Of a stretch of 28,580 bases of DNA, positions 21,040-28,580 are shown piece after piece. Below the pieces are notes generated by a model that made no database searches, was not told the DNA's origin, and worked only from the letters and a program-made list of their open reading frames with translations. Origin of the DNA: an uncultured Lachnospiraceae bacterium (lineage in GTDB: Bacteria; Bacillota; Clostridia; Lachnospirales; Lachnospiraceae); assembly GCA_910579495.1 (NCBI GenBank), contig CAJTVD010000053.1, forward strand, positions 1 to 28,580, read 5' to 3'. The translations under genes were made by a program, and so were the position numbers. Every line of letters starts with the position of its first letter. Position 1 is the first letter of the stretch.

Positions 21040-23916
21040 TTACTTTTGCTGCTCTTCTGTCTTGACAATCCAATCCAGCCTTTGGATATAAATTTTATAG
21101 TCGTATATACCCAGCTTCTCAAGCTGCTGGGTAATCTCCCTATAATAAAAGCTGCAGATAATCAGTTTCCGTTCCGCCTCCGGAACCTCAAAAACAGCCT
21201 CCGGTTTCCTAATCTCAATTCCCATCCGCCGGCGCCCCCATTTTGACTCATCATTATCCACAAGAAAAGCAGGACGATACTTATTTCCATACTTCTCCAT
21301 ATAATCTTCAAACATTTTCCCGGATCCAAACAATATTATCTTTTTTCCCTTCACCCCTTCAAACATCCCACACAAAATTTCTTTATAGTCCTGGTAAGGC
21401 CGTTCCGGGTCAAAAATCCCCTGATGCTTGGGCTTTCGTTCTTCTTGCGGTGGATACCGCAAATAGTCCTTCCCCAGGGTCATAAACAGATAGCTTTTGT
21501 ACCCTATTGGCACCGGAACCCTGCGCCCCTCGAATTCCAACTGTGTTGTTTCCCTAAAATCCCTGGCTGACAGCCTCCTGTGCCCATAAGCGCCTGTAAA
21601 AAAAGCCACGTCCTCTGAGGGTTCTTCCCCATACATCCTCATTGCCTCATCCAGTCTCCGGCAAAGCCTTTCATGGCTGTAAAGCCGTGCCAGCAATTTG
21701 TAGTAATTCCACTTTACCCTTTTCATATCCCCATATTTTTTGTGATCTTTCCCATAAAGCTTGGCATTAATCAGACGGTGGCAATGACGGATTATCTGTT
21801 GCTTCTTTTCAAACCTATCCTCATCCATAGGACAGACATCCAGGGGAAGGATATCTATCCAGATTCCAAGGTTTCCCCTGCGGTCCAGAAATCTGGTCTC
21901 AATACCTGTGGTTGCACCATTGCGGAGCCGTGAAAAACCGCCCCAAAACATATCCTTCTCCGTGGCCGGGGTATGAAGGGATACAGGCTCTTTTAACTCA
22001 CCTGCCGCTACCTGGAGAAATCTGTCATAATCCTTTCTTGGCATGGCAATATCCAAATCATCATCCCATGGAATAAATCCCTTATGGCGGAGTGCCCCTA
22101 AGAGGCTTCCGTGTACAAGAAAATAGGTAATCCTGTACTTTTTGCAGATTCTGTCCACTTCATCCAGCATGGCAAGCTCCACCTTCCAGGTTTTTTTCAT
22201 CTTGTGGGAAATTTTATATTCCACAACAACTTCTGCTTCAGACTTCAGTTTATCTGCATTTTTTACAATCATGCCCTTATCAGCCTTCGCCCAGCGGTAA
22301 AACTGCCTGTACCTTTGGTGGTTCCTGACCTGATCTAAAAACCGGTGCTCCTCCCGCCAAAAATAATTCCACAATTCTTCCATACCATATCTCTCACGGA
22401 GTTCCCTCTGGGGAAGATATCTTTCCGCATTAGGTGTAAAGCAGTAAATATAATGGATCGCCCGAAACAGCGCATATTTCGCAGGATAGTTTTCCTGTAC
22501 AAATTCCTGGTCAAAAAATATAAATTCTCCCTTTTCCGGCTCATAAAAACAATTCAGGGGGATCAGTTCCATATAAACCTTTTCCAGCACAGGCCCCCAG
22601 CCCAACATGCTAATCCTTTCCTTTTCCTGCCTCTCTGCCGCTTCCTGGCACAGCCGCCTGGCAAGCCTGTTCTCATCCCCCGGTACCTCCCGGGATGATT
22701 GGAGAATAAAACCATAGAGCCGATCCAATATTTCAAGAAACCTGTCCCTGTCCGTCTCTATAAGCGTCTTTAAATAATTGGATAAGGTAGGGTATACCAC
22801 AAAAGTCATAGATATACCACCGGCTCTTTGCACAAAATCCACCACCGGGATACCATGCACTTTCAAATCCTCCAAATTACGGCACAACAAGGCAAGGTTC
22901 CTGGTACCCTCCTGAAAGATTGCCCTCTTTTCCACCCGGTTTTCCCGGTATATAATGGTGGCACAGCCCCTTTCCCTGCCCCTGTCTGTGGATACTGCCG
23001 CATAGACAGCCGTACACATACTCTCTGCTTTTCCGCACTCTGCCAGAAAAGAATTTGCAAAGAAGGAAAAAACGCCATTTGCTATCACATCGTCATATAA
23101 ATCGCTTTCCATTGCCACCAGGGAATTTTGCTCAGTATAATATGGTATCAGCCGTTCTTTTAAATTTTTTTCCGGCAGGCAGTTATCCGTGTAAATTAGC
23201 TGTGGCAGCTTATAATCCGGCAGTGGGTAATAAAACTTAGATGCTGGAAATCCCGCTTCTTTTATGATATTTTTCAGTTCCTGCCTGTCAAAGGCATATC
23301 CCCGGGCACCACCTGGAAAATGATTGATCCCATCAAATGCCCTATTGCTGTAAGTGCTTTTGGCTCCGCAGAAATATTTAAGGCCCAGACGGTTTTCCAC
23401 TGACAAAAGTAAAATACCATCCTCTTTTAAAAGCTTAGACACAGAATTTAAGTATTCCGCATACCGCTGCCCCTGCGACGAACCATTGCAGGCACGCTCC
23501 AGAATACCAGTTAGGACGATGTAGTCAAACTTCACACCAAATTCCATCTCTGCCCATTCTCCTGCGTAAACATCCAGGTTGTCCTTCTCCTGCCATCGTG
23601 TGGTAATTGCCTCTGCCCGATGTACCAGACGCTCCGTTGCAAAAACGTGCCCACACCTGTCACACAGAAGACCTGTCAACGGGCCAAAGCCTGCACCAAT
23701 TTCCAACACCTGGGCCTGTTCCCTGAAATCATACCAGCTTAATAAGCCTGTCCTTAGGCTGGATAATTGCAGCCATACCTGGAAATGGATGTCATCAGAA
23801 ATTTCTTCATCATAATAATCTTTGCGGGAAGATTTTATATAATCCAAAATAATCTGGTCTGTTGGGGAGGGTACTTGTGGAGATTTGCCCGCGTATTGTT
23901 TATGTAAAACTGCCAT
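21040..23916 (-). CDS. Methyltransferase / kinase-like / LicD / Rossmann fusion, 958 aa
   Basis: A four-part protein. Residues about 45-230 are a SAM-dependent methyltransferase (VLEIGAGFGPLTG, then FDYIVLTGILE). Residues about 300-560 resemble the kinase part of WbdD-like methyltransferase-kinases: a lysine in VEKRAIFQEG, then ELIPLNCF and FFDQEF in the places of the catalytic loop and metal motif. Here the expected catalytic Asp reads Glu. Residues about 585-840 are LicD (HGSLLGALRHKGFIPWDDDLDIAMPRKDY), a nucleotidyltransferase-fold phosphocholine or polyol-phosphate transferase. Residues 856-950 are the Rossmann-like module (IILFGSGK, LVDNDESKWG, QLEKLGIYDYKI). It would modify a surface polymer, perhaps at chain ends. 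The kinase part is the least certain. Confidence 0.85.
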   Translation of the reverse strand: MAVLHKQYAGKSPQVPSPTDQIILDYIKSSRKDYYDEEISDDIHFQVWLQLSSLRTGLLSWYDFREQAQVLEIGAGFGPLTGLLCDRCGHVFATERLVHRAEAITTRWQEKDNLDVYAGEWAEMEFGVKFDYIVLTGILERACNGSSQGQRYAEYLNSVSKLLKEDGILLLSVENRLGLKYFCGAKSTYSNRAFDGINHFPGGARGYAFDRQELKNIIKEAGFPASKFYYPLPDYKLPQLIYTDNCLPEKNLKERLIPYYTEQNSLVAMESDLYDDVIANGVFSFFANSFLAECGKAESMCTAVYAAVSTDRGRERGCATIIYRENRVEKRAIFQEGTRNLALLCRNLEDLKVHGIPVVDFVQRAGGISMTFVVYPTLSNYLKTLIETDRDRFLEILDRLYGFILQSSREVPGDENRLARRLCQEAAERQEKERISMLGWGPVLEKVYMELIPLNCFYEPEKGEFIFFDQEFVQENYPAKYALFRAIHYIYCFTPNAERYLPQRELRERYGMEELWNYFWREEHRFLDQVRNHQRYRQFYRWAKADKGMIVKNADKLKSEAEVVVEYKISHKMKKTWKVELAMLDEVDRICKKYRITYFLVHGSLLGALRHKGFIPWDDDLDIAMPRKDYDRFLQVAAGELKEPVSLHTPATEKDMFWGGFSRLRNGATTGIETRFLDRRGNLGIWIDILPLDVCPMDEDRFEKKQQIIRHCHRLINAKLYGKDHKKYGDMKRVKWNYYKLLARLYSHERLCRRLDEAMRMYGEEPSEDVAFFTGAYGHRRLSARDFRETTQLEFEGRRVPVPIGYKSYLFMTLGKDYLRYPPQEERKPKHQGIFDPERPYQDYKEILCGMFEGVKGKKIILFGSGKMFEDYMEKYGNKYRPAFLVDNDESKWGRRRMGIEIRKPEAVFEVPEAERKLIICSFYYREITQQLEKLGIYDYKIYIQRLDWIVKTEEQQK

Positions 23917-24006
23917 TGTTTTCCTCGATTCTAATCTGTCTTAATTTTCATTTACGTTGCATAGTCTTCCTGGATCCCAACAACTTTCCAATATGCAATC
24001 TTATCC

Positions 24007-26298
24007 CTAAACTTTAACTGGGCAAATCCATAAAATGCGGTGGCCAGGAATTCCCATTTGATTTAATTTTTCCTTTATTTCCTCTGCCAGTTCCTTTTTC
24101 GCAACAGCAACTAAAACCTGTTCATATGCAGCCCCAGAAATCTTCTCCGGGCACTCCACCGGTAATCCTTCTCTCTGGTATTTTTCATAATTTGTATCCA
24201 CCCATAAAAGCACTTCCGCATGATATTTATGTCCTCTTGTTAGCTGTTCATATAACATCTGTCCCTTTTTTCCAGCCCCATAAATAGCCACCCTTTGTGC
24301 AATCAAGTCATACTTGCTATTGCATATCCTCCGATGCCCCTGCATCCCCAAAATGTTGCCCATACTCCTTATCATTTTACATCTGCCAATTTTTTTATAT
24401 CTTTCCATTTTTATCTTCTGTTTTTCATTCAGCCGTTTTAAAGAATACCCAATCTCATATCCTGAATAATTTTGGTATACTGGCTCGCCATAATGATAAA
24501 TATACAATTTTCGCAAATCACGGTTAGTCAGCCTTGGTATAAAAGAAGTAACCTTTCTTTCCACACCACGTATGCCATATGGCATATCCCCAATATAATC
24601 ATATAAACCGGCATCTTCCCTGCACTCTAAAACTTTAAACAATCTCACAGGTATCTGTAAATCCTGGGTAAAACGCTTTAATTGCACTGGTATCTTGAGC
24701 ATCTCCTTTACATAGGTGCATATCCCCTGTATATAATCCTGAAAACCATACGCATCCAGCAATTGCCCTTCATCCTCCCCAAAAACGGGTACCCATCTGC
24801 CTTTTACAATATGATAGTCCATTGTCTGCCCATGATTGGCAGGACATAAAATCTCAATAATATTACTGAAAGGTATTCTATTGGGAAAGTAAGAATAATT
24901 CTGGTTATGTTGTGTGTTTGTGATATCGTCCAGTTTATAATAAAAGGTAATCAAAGGAAGTGAAAACCAATCTTCTACCAGCTTTGCAAAGCACCTCTGG
25001 GAATACCCACTCCCTAATAGCTCCACAAATGCCACTTTTTTTAAAACTGCACTGCCAAGTTCCTGCTGCAAATAGGACTGGGCATGAAGCCTGTTATTCT
25101 TCTGCTTTTCACAGATAAATTTCGCAATGGCATCCTGCTGCTCTTCTAAAATATGGAAAATCTCTCCTTTCATAGCATCCCCTATCTGCATATTTTTATC
25201 AATCGGGAATGGGAAGAATAACGCTAACTCATCCATCGTCATATCTAAAATATCTGCTATTTTTTGGAAAGAGCTAATCAAACGGGGATAATTCCATTTA
25301 AAAAAATATGAAATATCAAAGTCACCGACTTTCACAGAAGGCAGCCTCCATGCCTTTCGTGAGCCATACAAATAACGTGTTTCAATGGACAGTCCCCTCG
25401 CCCTAATAATCATATCAGTAATTTTTTTCAAAACATAGCCATCCCTGGCAATAAAGTACAATACCTGGATCCCCATGGATATACTTTGCTCTACTAACCA
25501 CTCCACATAAGGATACAAGATAGGGGCGCTATACCCCGCTCCCACCAGATAAGAAGCAGAAGGAGGTTCTCCCTTCCCTAAGGCTTTCTGCACAGCACCT
25601 GTCACGAACTGCCAAGAAACTTTTTCCCCATATTCCTGAATCAACTGCTTCATCCAATTACAATCCCGTTTCCCACAAAATCGGCTGGCCTTTATGCCAA
25701 GTCCGGCTGGCACTGTCACATCAGAATAAGTGTTATCTCCTATATGTGTCCAGTTTTCCCATGTGGCATTTTCCTTTTGCTGAACCAAATGATACAAATG
25801 TCCGGTGTGTTTGGTCACCCTGTACTCTGAAGATACATACATTTTTATTTTTTCAAAAACAGAGTCAACTTTTATTAAAAGCCTTCGAATTTGATCCTGG
25901 GACAGGTACATATCAGAAATCAATATCACAGCTTCTTTACTTGAGTAAATCTCCCTTATTCTCTCTATATTTTCAGTAATCGGAAGGATATTATCAAATT
26001 CCGTATCTAGTTCAAGCTGCATTAAATGGCCAATTACCTCATCTGCCAACTGATAGTTCTCCTGGATCACTTTGTATATTTCCCCCAAGGTAACATCCTG
26101 GTATGCAGAACTCATTAGCATTAATCGCGCCGTCTCTTCTCCCTGCGCCCTGATCTGATAGAAATTATCCTTTATGAAACCAGGGATTCCATCTTCCTGT
26201 CCCCTTTTCAGGCGCTCCTGCATAATAGCAAAAATTCCTCTGGGTGATGCAGTTGTCCTTGTAATCAAAGTATCAAATATATCAAATGAGTAAAGCAA
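24007..26298 (-). CDS. HAD-superfamily (COG5610-like) glycan-cluster protein, 763 aa
   Basis: The N-terminal 200 residues are a HAD domain: motif I FDIFDTLITR (Asp6), motif II ILISDMYLS, a lysine in RVTKHTG, motif IV HIGDNTYSDV. The middle (about 240-640: ASYLVGAGYSAPILYPYVEWL, YFIARDGYVLKKI, KKVAFVELLGSGYSQRCF) is the long uncharacterised part typical of COG5610 proteins from capsule and teichoic-acid clusters. Residues 667-763 are the Rossmann-like module (VAIYGAGKKG, WVDTNYEKY, ECPEK, LNQMGIPGHRI). The biochemical role is unknown; a phosphatase or phosphotransferase step on a glycan precursor is one possibility. It is followed after 90 bases by the LicD fusion. Confidence 0.8.
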   Translation of the reverse strand: MLYSFDIFDTLITRTTASPRGIFAIMQERLKRGQEDGIPGFIKDNFYQIRAQGEETARLMLMSSAYQDVTLGEIYKVIQENYQLADEVIGHLMQLELDTEFDNILPITENIERIREIYSSKEAVILISDMYLSQDQIRRLLIKVDSVFEKIKMYVSSEYRVTKHTGHLYHLVQQKENATWENWTHIGDNTYSDVTVPAGLGIKASRFCGKRDCNWMKQLIQEYGEKVSWQFVTGAVQKALGKGEPPSASYLVGAGYSAPILYPYVEWLVEQSISMGIQVLYFIARDGYVLKKITDMIIRARGLSIETRYLYGSRKAWRLPSVKVGDFDISYFFKWNYPRLISSFQKIADILDMTMDELALFFPFPIDKNMQIGDAMKGEIFHILEEQQDAIAKFICEKQKNNRLHAQSYLQQELGSAVLKKVAFVELLGSGYSQRCFAKLVEDWFSLPLITFYYKLDDITNTQHNQNYSYFPNRIPFSNIIEILCPANHGQTMDYHIVKGRWVPVFGEDEGQLLDAYGFQDYIQGICTYVKEMLKIPVQLKRFTQDLQIPVRLFKVLECREDAGLYDYIGDMPYGIRGVERKVTSFIPRLTNRDLRKLYIYHYGEPVYQNYSGYEIGYSLKRLNEKQKIKMERYKKIGRCKMIRSMGNILGMQGHRRICNSKYDLIAQRVAIYGAGKKGQMLYEQLTRGHKYHAEVLLWVDTNYEKYQREGLPVECPEKISGAAYEQVLVAVAKKELAEEIKEKLNQMGIPGHRILWICPVKV

Positions 26299-26329
26299 CG
26301 CTCCTCACCCCTTCCCGCCTTTTGCACTG

Positions 26330-27688
26330 TCACTTAATTTTCAGTAATTCCAACTCTATACCACCAGTATAAACATAGATACGGGTATCTGGAATCCCAA
26401 GCGAATCTAATTGCCTGCGCATTTCTGCCTCATACCGCTTTCCTGCAATGGCAAAAATACATTCTTTAAAAATCTTAACCGCCTGTTTCGGCGAATATAC
26501 CGTAAGCCCCTGGACCTTTGTACCAATACGCTTATGGGAATTGTCACAATAGGCTTCCACCTGCCCCGGCATTCTTAATTCACAAATCAAATGTAGAAAT
26601 TTCCCTATATTCCCACACCCAAAAATAATAATTGTTTTTTTCCACAAAAAGCGGTCTAATTGTTGCAGCAATTCTATATATTTTTGATAGTAATGCACAT
26701 ACTCCTGATACAACATCTCCGGCTTCTGGCAAAATAGCCTATAAGTATTTACCTCATACTTTTCACAATACGCTTCCTGAATAATTCCCTGTTCCCATTG
26801 CAATGCCAACATTTCTTTCAGTTCTTTCATATAGCAAAGCTCTGAATGCCAGAACTTTCTTTCCCTTGCCATACACCGAAACCGCTCTATACATTGAATC
26901 CATAATCTTCTGTAAAATGCTTTCTGCCAAGCTGGCGATAATTGCTTTACATAATCTTCATTGGCTTTGTACTCATTAACAAGATACATAAGTCCCTTAG
27001 GATTCACAATAGATGAATTCGGATTGGTCTGACGGTATTTATAGGATAAGGAATTTATATATACGCCTTTGGCTGCCTGGCTTAATATCTTCAGCAAAAC
27101 ACCTTGATCCTGAAATGCTGCCCCTTGGGTTTCATTGAACCGAATCTTCTGTATGAATTTTCTTTTATATATCCCAGTCCATAAAAACAAATCTCTTTGC
27201 AGAAGTTCCGGCATATCCTTAGGCCAGATTACTATTTGATTTCCATGTATTCTCTGGTCAATACCGTCAAAAAAAGAAAGTGTATTACTTGTCCAAACAG
27301 CTTCCTGATAATTCCCCCAAAAAAGTTCCGGAAACCCTTTTACAAAATCGGCATCCGTTTCTTCTGCTATCAATAAAAGTTTTTCATAAATTCTCTCTGC
27401 TAAAATATCATCCGTTTCAACAATCGCTATATACCTGCCCTTAGCACTTTCTATTCCCAAGTTCATCTGATAGCCATAACTTTTTTTAACAGAATGTATT
27501 AGTTTTATGCGGGAATCCAATTGGGCATATTTTAAAATAATTTCTTTGGTTCCATCCGTAGACCCTGCATCTATCACCAATACCTCAATGTCCTGATAAG
27601 ACTGAGACAATACACTGCATAGGCATTCCTCAATATATTCTCCCACATTCAGCGAAGGCATGATTACAGAAATCCCAACATTATCCAT
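26330..27688 (-). CDS. GT2-family glycosyltransferase with Rossmann-like tail, 452 aa
   Basis: The GT-A fold is clear: ISVIMPSLNVGEYIEECL at the N-terminus, VIDAGSTDGT (39-47), and the metal-binding ETDD (91-94). The catalytic domain runs to about 230, then a helical region rich in aromatic and basic residues to about 345. Residues 350-445 carry the Rossmann-like module (IIIFGCGNIGKFL, YCDNSHKRIG, VYSPKQ, QLDSLGIPDTRIYV), which standard GT2 enzymes do not have. It transfers a sugar from a nucleotide sugar in the cytosol; donor and acceptor are unknown. It starts 12 bases after the CDP-glycerol transferase stop, so the two are co-transcribed. Confidence 0.88.
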   Translation of the reverse strand: MDNVGISVIMPSLNVGEYIEECLCSVLSQSYQDIEVLVIDAGSTDGTKEIILKYAQLDSRIKLIHSVKKSYGYQMNLGIESAKGRYIAIVETDDILAERIYEKLLLIAEETDADFVKGFPELFWGNYQEAVWTSNTLSFFDGIDQRIHGNQIVIWPKDMPELLQRDLFLWTGIYKRKFIQKIRFNETQGAAFQDQGVLLKILSQAAKGVYINSLSYKYRQTNPNSSIVNPKGLMYLVNEYKANEDYVKQLSPAWQKAFYRRLWIQCIERFRCMARERKFWHSELCYMKELKEMLALQWEQGIIQEAYCEKYEVNTYRLFCQKPEMLYQEYVHYYQKYIELLQQLDRFLWKKTIIIFGCGNIGKFLHLICELRMPGQVEAYCDNSHKRIGTKVQGLTVYSPKQAVKIFKECIFAIAGKRYEAEMRRQLDSLGIPDTRIYVYTGGIELELLKIK

Positions 27689-27700
27689 ATCCGTCTTCTC

Positions 27701-28498
27701 CTATAGTAAATCTAAAATATATTTAACCGCCCGTTCTGACGCATGTCCATCTTCTTTTACACCATAATGCTCCATAAATGCATCTACCCTTGCAACATAC
27801 TCATCCTCCTTGTATGCCCGTATGTTTTCCGCAAGCTGCCCATTGCTTTCAGCCCTTGCAAATGGAAGGGATTCATATGCAATCGCCAATTCATATTCTT
27901 TTCCCACATAATTATCAAAATCACTGGCAAGCAAAAAAACTGGTTTATGCACAAATGCCGGCTCAAACATGATGCTTGAAAAGTCAGATATTAAAATATC
28001 ACAAGCAGCTACCAGTTCTTGGCTGTCTGGGTAAGCAGTAGCATTTTTTACCCATGGTTCCAGACACAATTCCCCTATAGAATTTTGCACATTCGGGTGT
28101 AAGCGTAAAAGAATAAACCATTCTCCCCCAAAACGCTCCTCTAATGCATTTTTTATTACCCCAAAGTCAGCAATGAGAATATATTCACATCCCTTTGAAC
28201 AATCTCCATCTTTATAGCGGAAGGTGGGAGCGTACATTAAGATTTTACCCTCTGTCGGTATCTGATAAAGTTTTCTTATCCTTGCATTTGCTTCATCTGG
28301 CGCAAATAATACATCTGTTCTTGCAGAGCCTATTTCCAAAGTCTCACCCGAAAAACCAAACGCCCTTCTACAAAAATCAGAATCAAACTGGCTTCCTGTA
28401 AAAATATAATCCATCATGCTACTGTTTCTTTTCCAATTTTCATATTTGGGAGAATTTGTAAGTGTCTTAGAATCTAAATAACACTTCTTTAAGGTCAC
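27701..28498 (-). CDS. CDP-glycerol glycerophosphotransferase family protein, 5' end disrupted or displaced
   Basis: The C-terminal catalytic half of a TagB/TagF-type enzyme: DYIFTGSQFDSDFCRRAFGF, ILMYAPTFRY, LLRLHPNVQ, and ISDFSSIMFEPAFVHKPVFLL, which are the family's donor- and acceptor-site motifs. It would add glycerol phosphate, or another polyol phosphate, from a CDP donor to a glycan. Only 265 codons are open from a GTG at 28498, against roughly 380 or more for the family. Homology continues upstream in the same frame (LYFQAKHWASV, resembling the usual WHG region) until an in-frame TAA at 28544-28546. Either the gene is broken there or the N-terminal half is separate. The window edge prevents a decision. 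Confidence 0.75.
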   Translation of the reverse strand: MTLKKCYLDSKTLTNSPKYENWKRNSSMMDYIFTGSQFDSDFCRRAFGFSGETLEIGSARTDVLFAPDEANARIRKLYQIPTEGKILMYAPTFRYKDGDCSKGCEYILIADFGVIKNALEERFGGEWFILLRLHPNVQNSIGELCLEPWVKNATAYPDSQELVAACDILISDFSSIMFEPAFVHKPVFLLASDFDNYVGKEYELAIAYESLPFARAESNGQLAENIRAYKEDEYVARVDAFMEHYGVKEDGHASERAVKYILDLL

Positions 28499-28580
28499 AC
28501 TTGCCCAATGCTTTGCCTGAAAGTACAGGATAAACTTATAAAGTTACAAAAATGTTAAGAGAATGTGGAATTTCCCCATT

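Noticed and set aside
1..28580. CRISPR array, tRNA or rRNA gene
   Set aside because: No regularly spaced repeats and no cloverleaf or rRNA-like conserved stretches were seen on either strand.

Overview
The window reads as chromosome of a Gram-positive anaerobe of the Clostridia, most likely a Lachnospiraceae gut-type bacterium. This is inferred from gene content: a ClpX paralogue, a lipobox-type trigger-factor-like lipoprotein, a CwlO/PcsB-like NlpC/P60 protein, DUF1934, an MEP-pathway ispE, very large hybrid histidine kinases, and strong AGGAGG-type ribosome binding sites. No rRNA, tRNA or CRISPR array was seen.

Layout. (1) 1-1816: a small accessory cluster on the minus strand (49-aa ORF, SymE-like protein, DUF6075-like protein, DUF5348-like protein). 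It ends at a 144-bp segment bounded by perfect 11-bp inverted repeats. (2) 1817-3489: a decayed subtilisin-like protease gene, frameshifted just after its catalytic serine and cut off at the inverted-repeat segment. (3) 3541-7807: minus-strand lipoprotein PPIase, NlpC/P60 endopeptidase and a ClpX-type unfoldase with a long linker, closed by a strong terminator. (4) 8083-8559: one plus-strand membrane-anchored protein of unknown function, sharing a bidirectional terminator with (5) 8634-11835, the minus-strand operon ispE > gntR > 82-aa protein > murI > DUF1934. Its leader holds GntR-type palindromes and a possible Shine-Dalgarno-masking RNA. (6) 12152-17567: two hybrid histidine kinases in tandem with their own promoter. 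(7) 17564-18113: a decayed Rpn-family nuclease. (8) 18114-19285: a structured 0.5-kb intergenic region and a 204-aa protein of unknown function, with a possible SigD-type promoter. (9) 19355-28580: a surface-glycan/teichoic-acid-like operon on the minus strand, entering from beyond the right edge. Its order is CDP-glycerol transferase family, GT2 glycosyltransferase, HAD/COG5610 protein, methyltransferase-kinase-LicD fusion, left-handed beta-helix acyltransferase and TagD-like cytidylyltransferase.

How the genes fit together. The ispE-murI block joins isoprenoid precursor and D-glutamate supply, both needed for the cell wall. The PPIase, endopeptidase and ClpX block deals with protein folding and wall remodelling at the envelope. 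The right-hand operon would build and decorate a phosphate-containing surface polymer. The most interesting observation is in that operon: five consecutive proteins with unrelated catalytic domains each carry what looks like the same approximately 95-residue Rossmann-like module (GxGxxG, then DN/D, then a proline step, then QLxxLGI). It is C-terminal in four and N-terminal in one, suggesting a common ligand or docking role. The second notable item is the ispE leader, where an 8-nt loop sequence is exactly complementary to sequence overlapping the Shine-Dalgarno.
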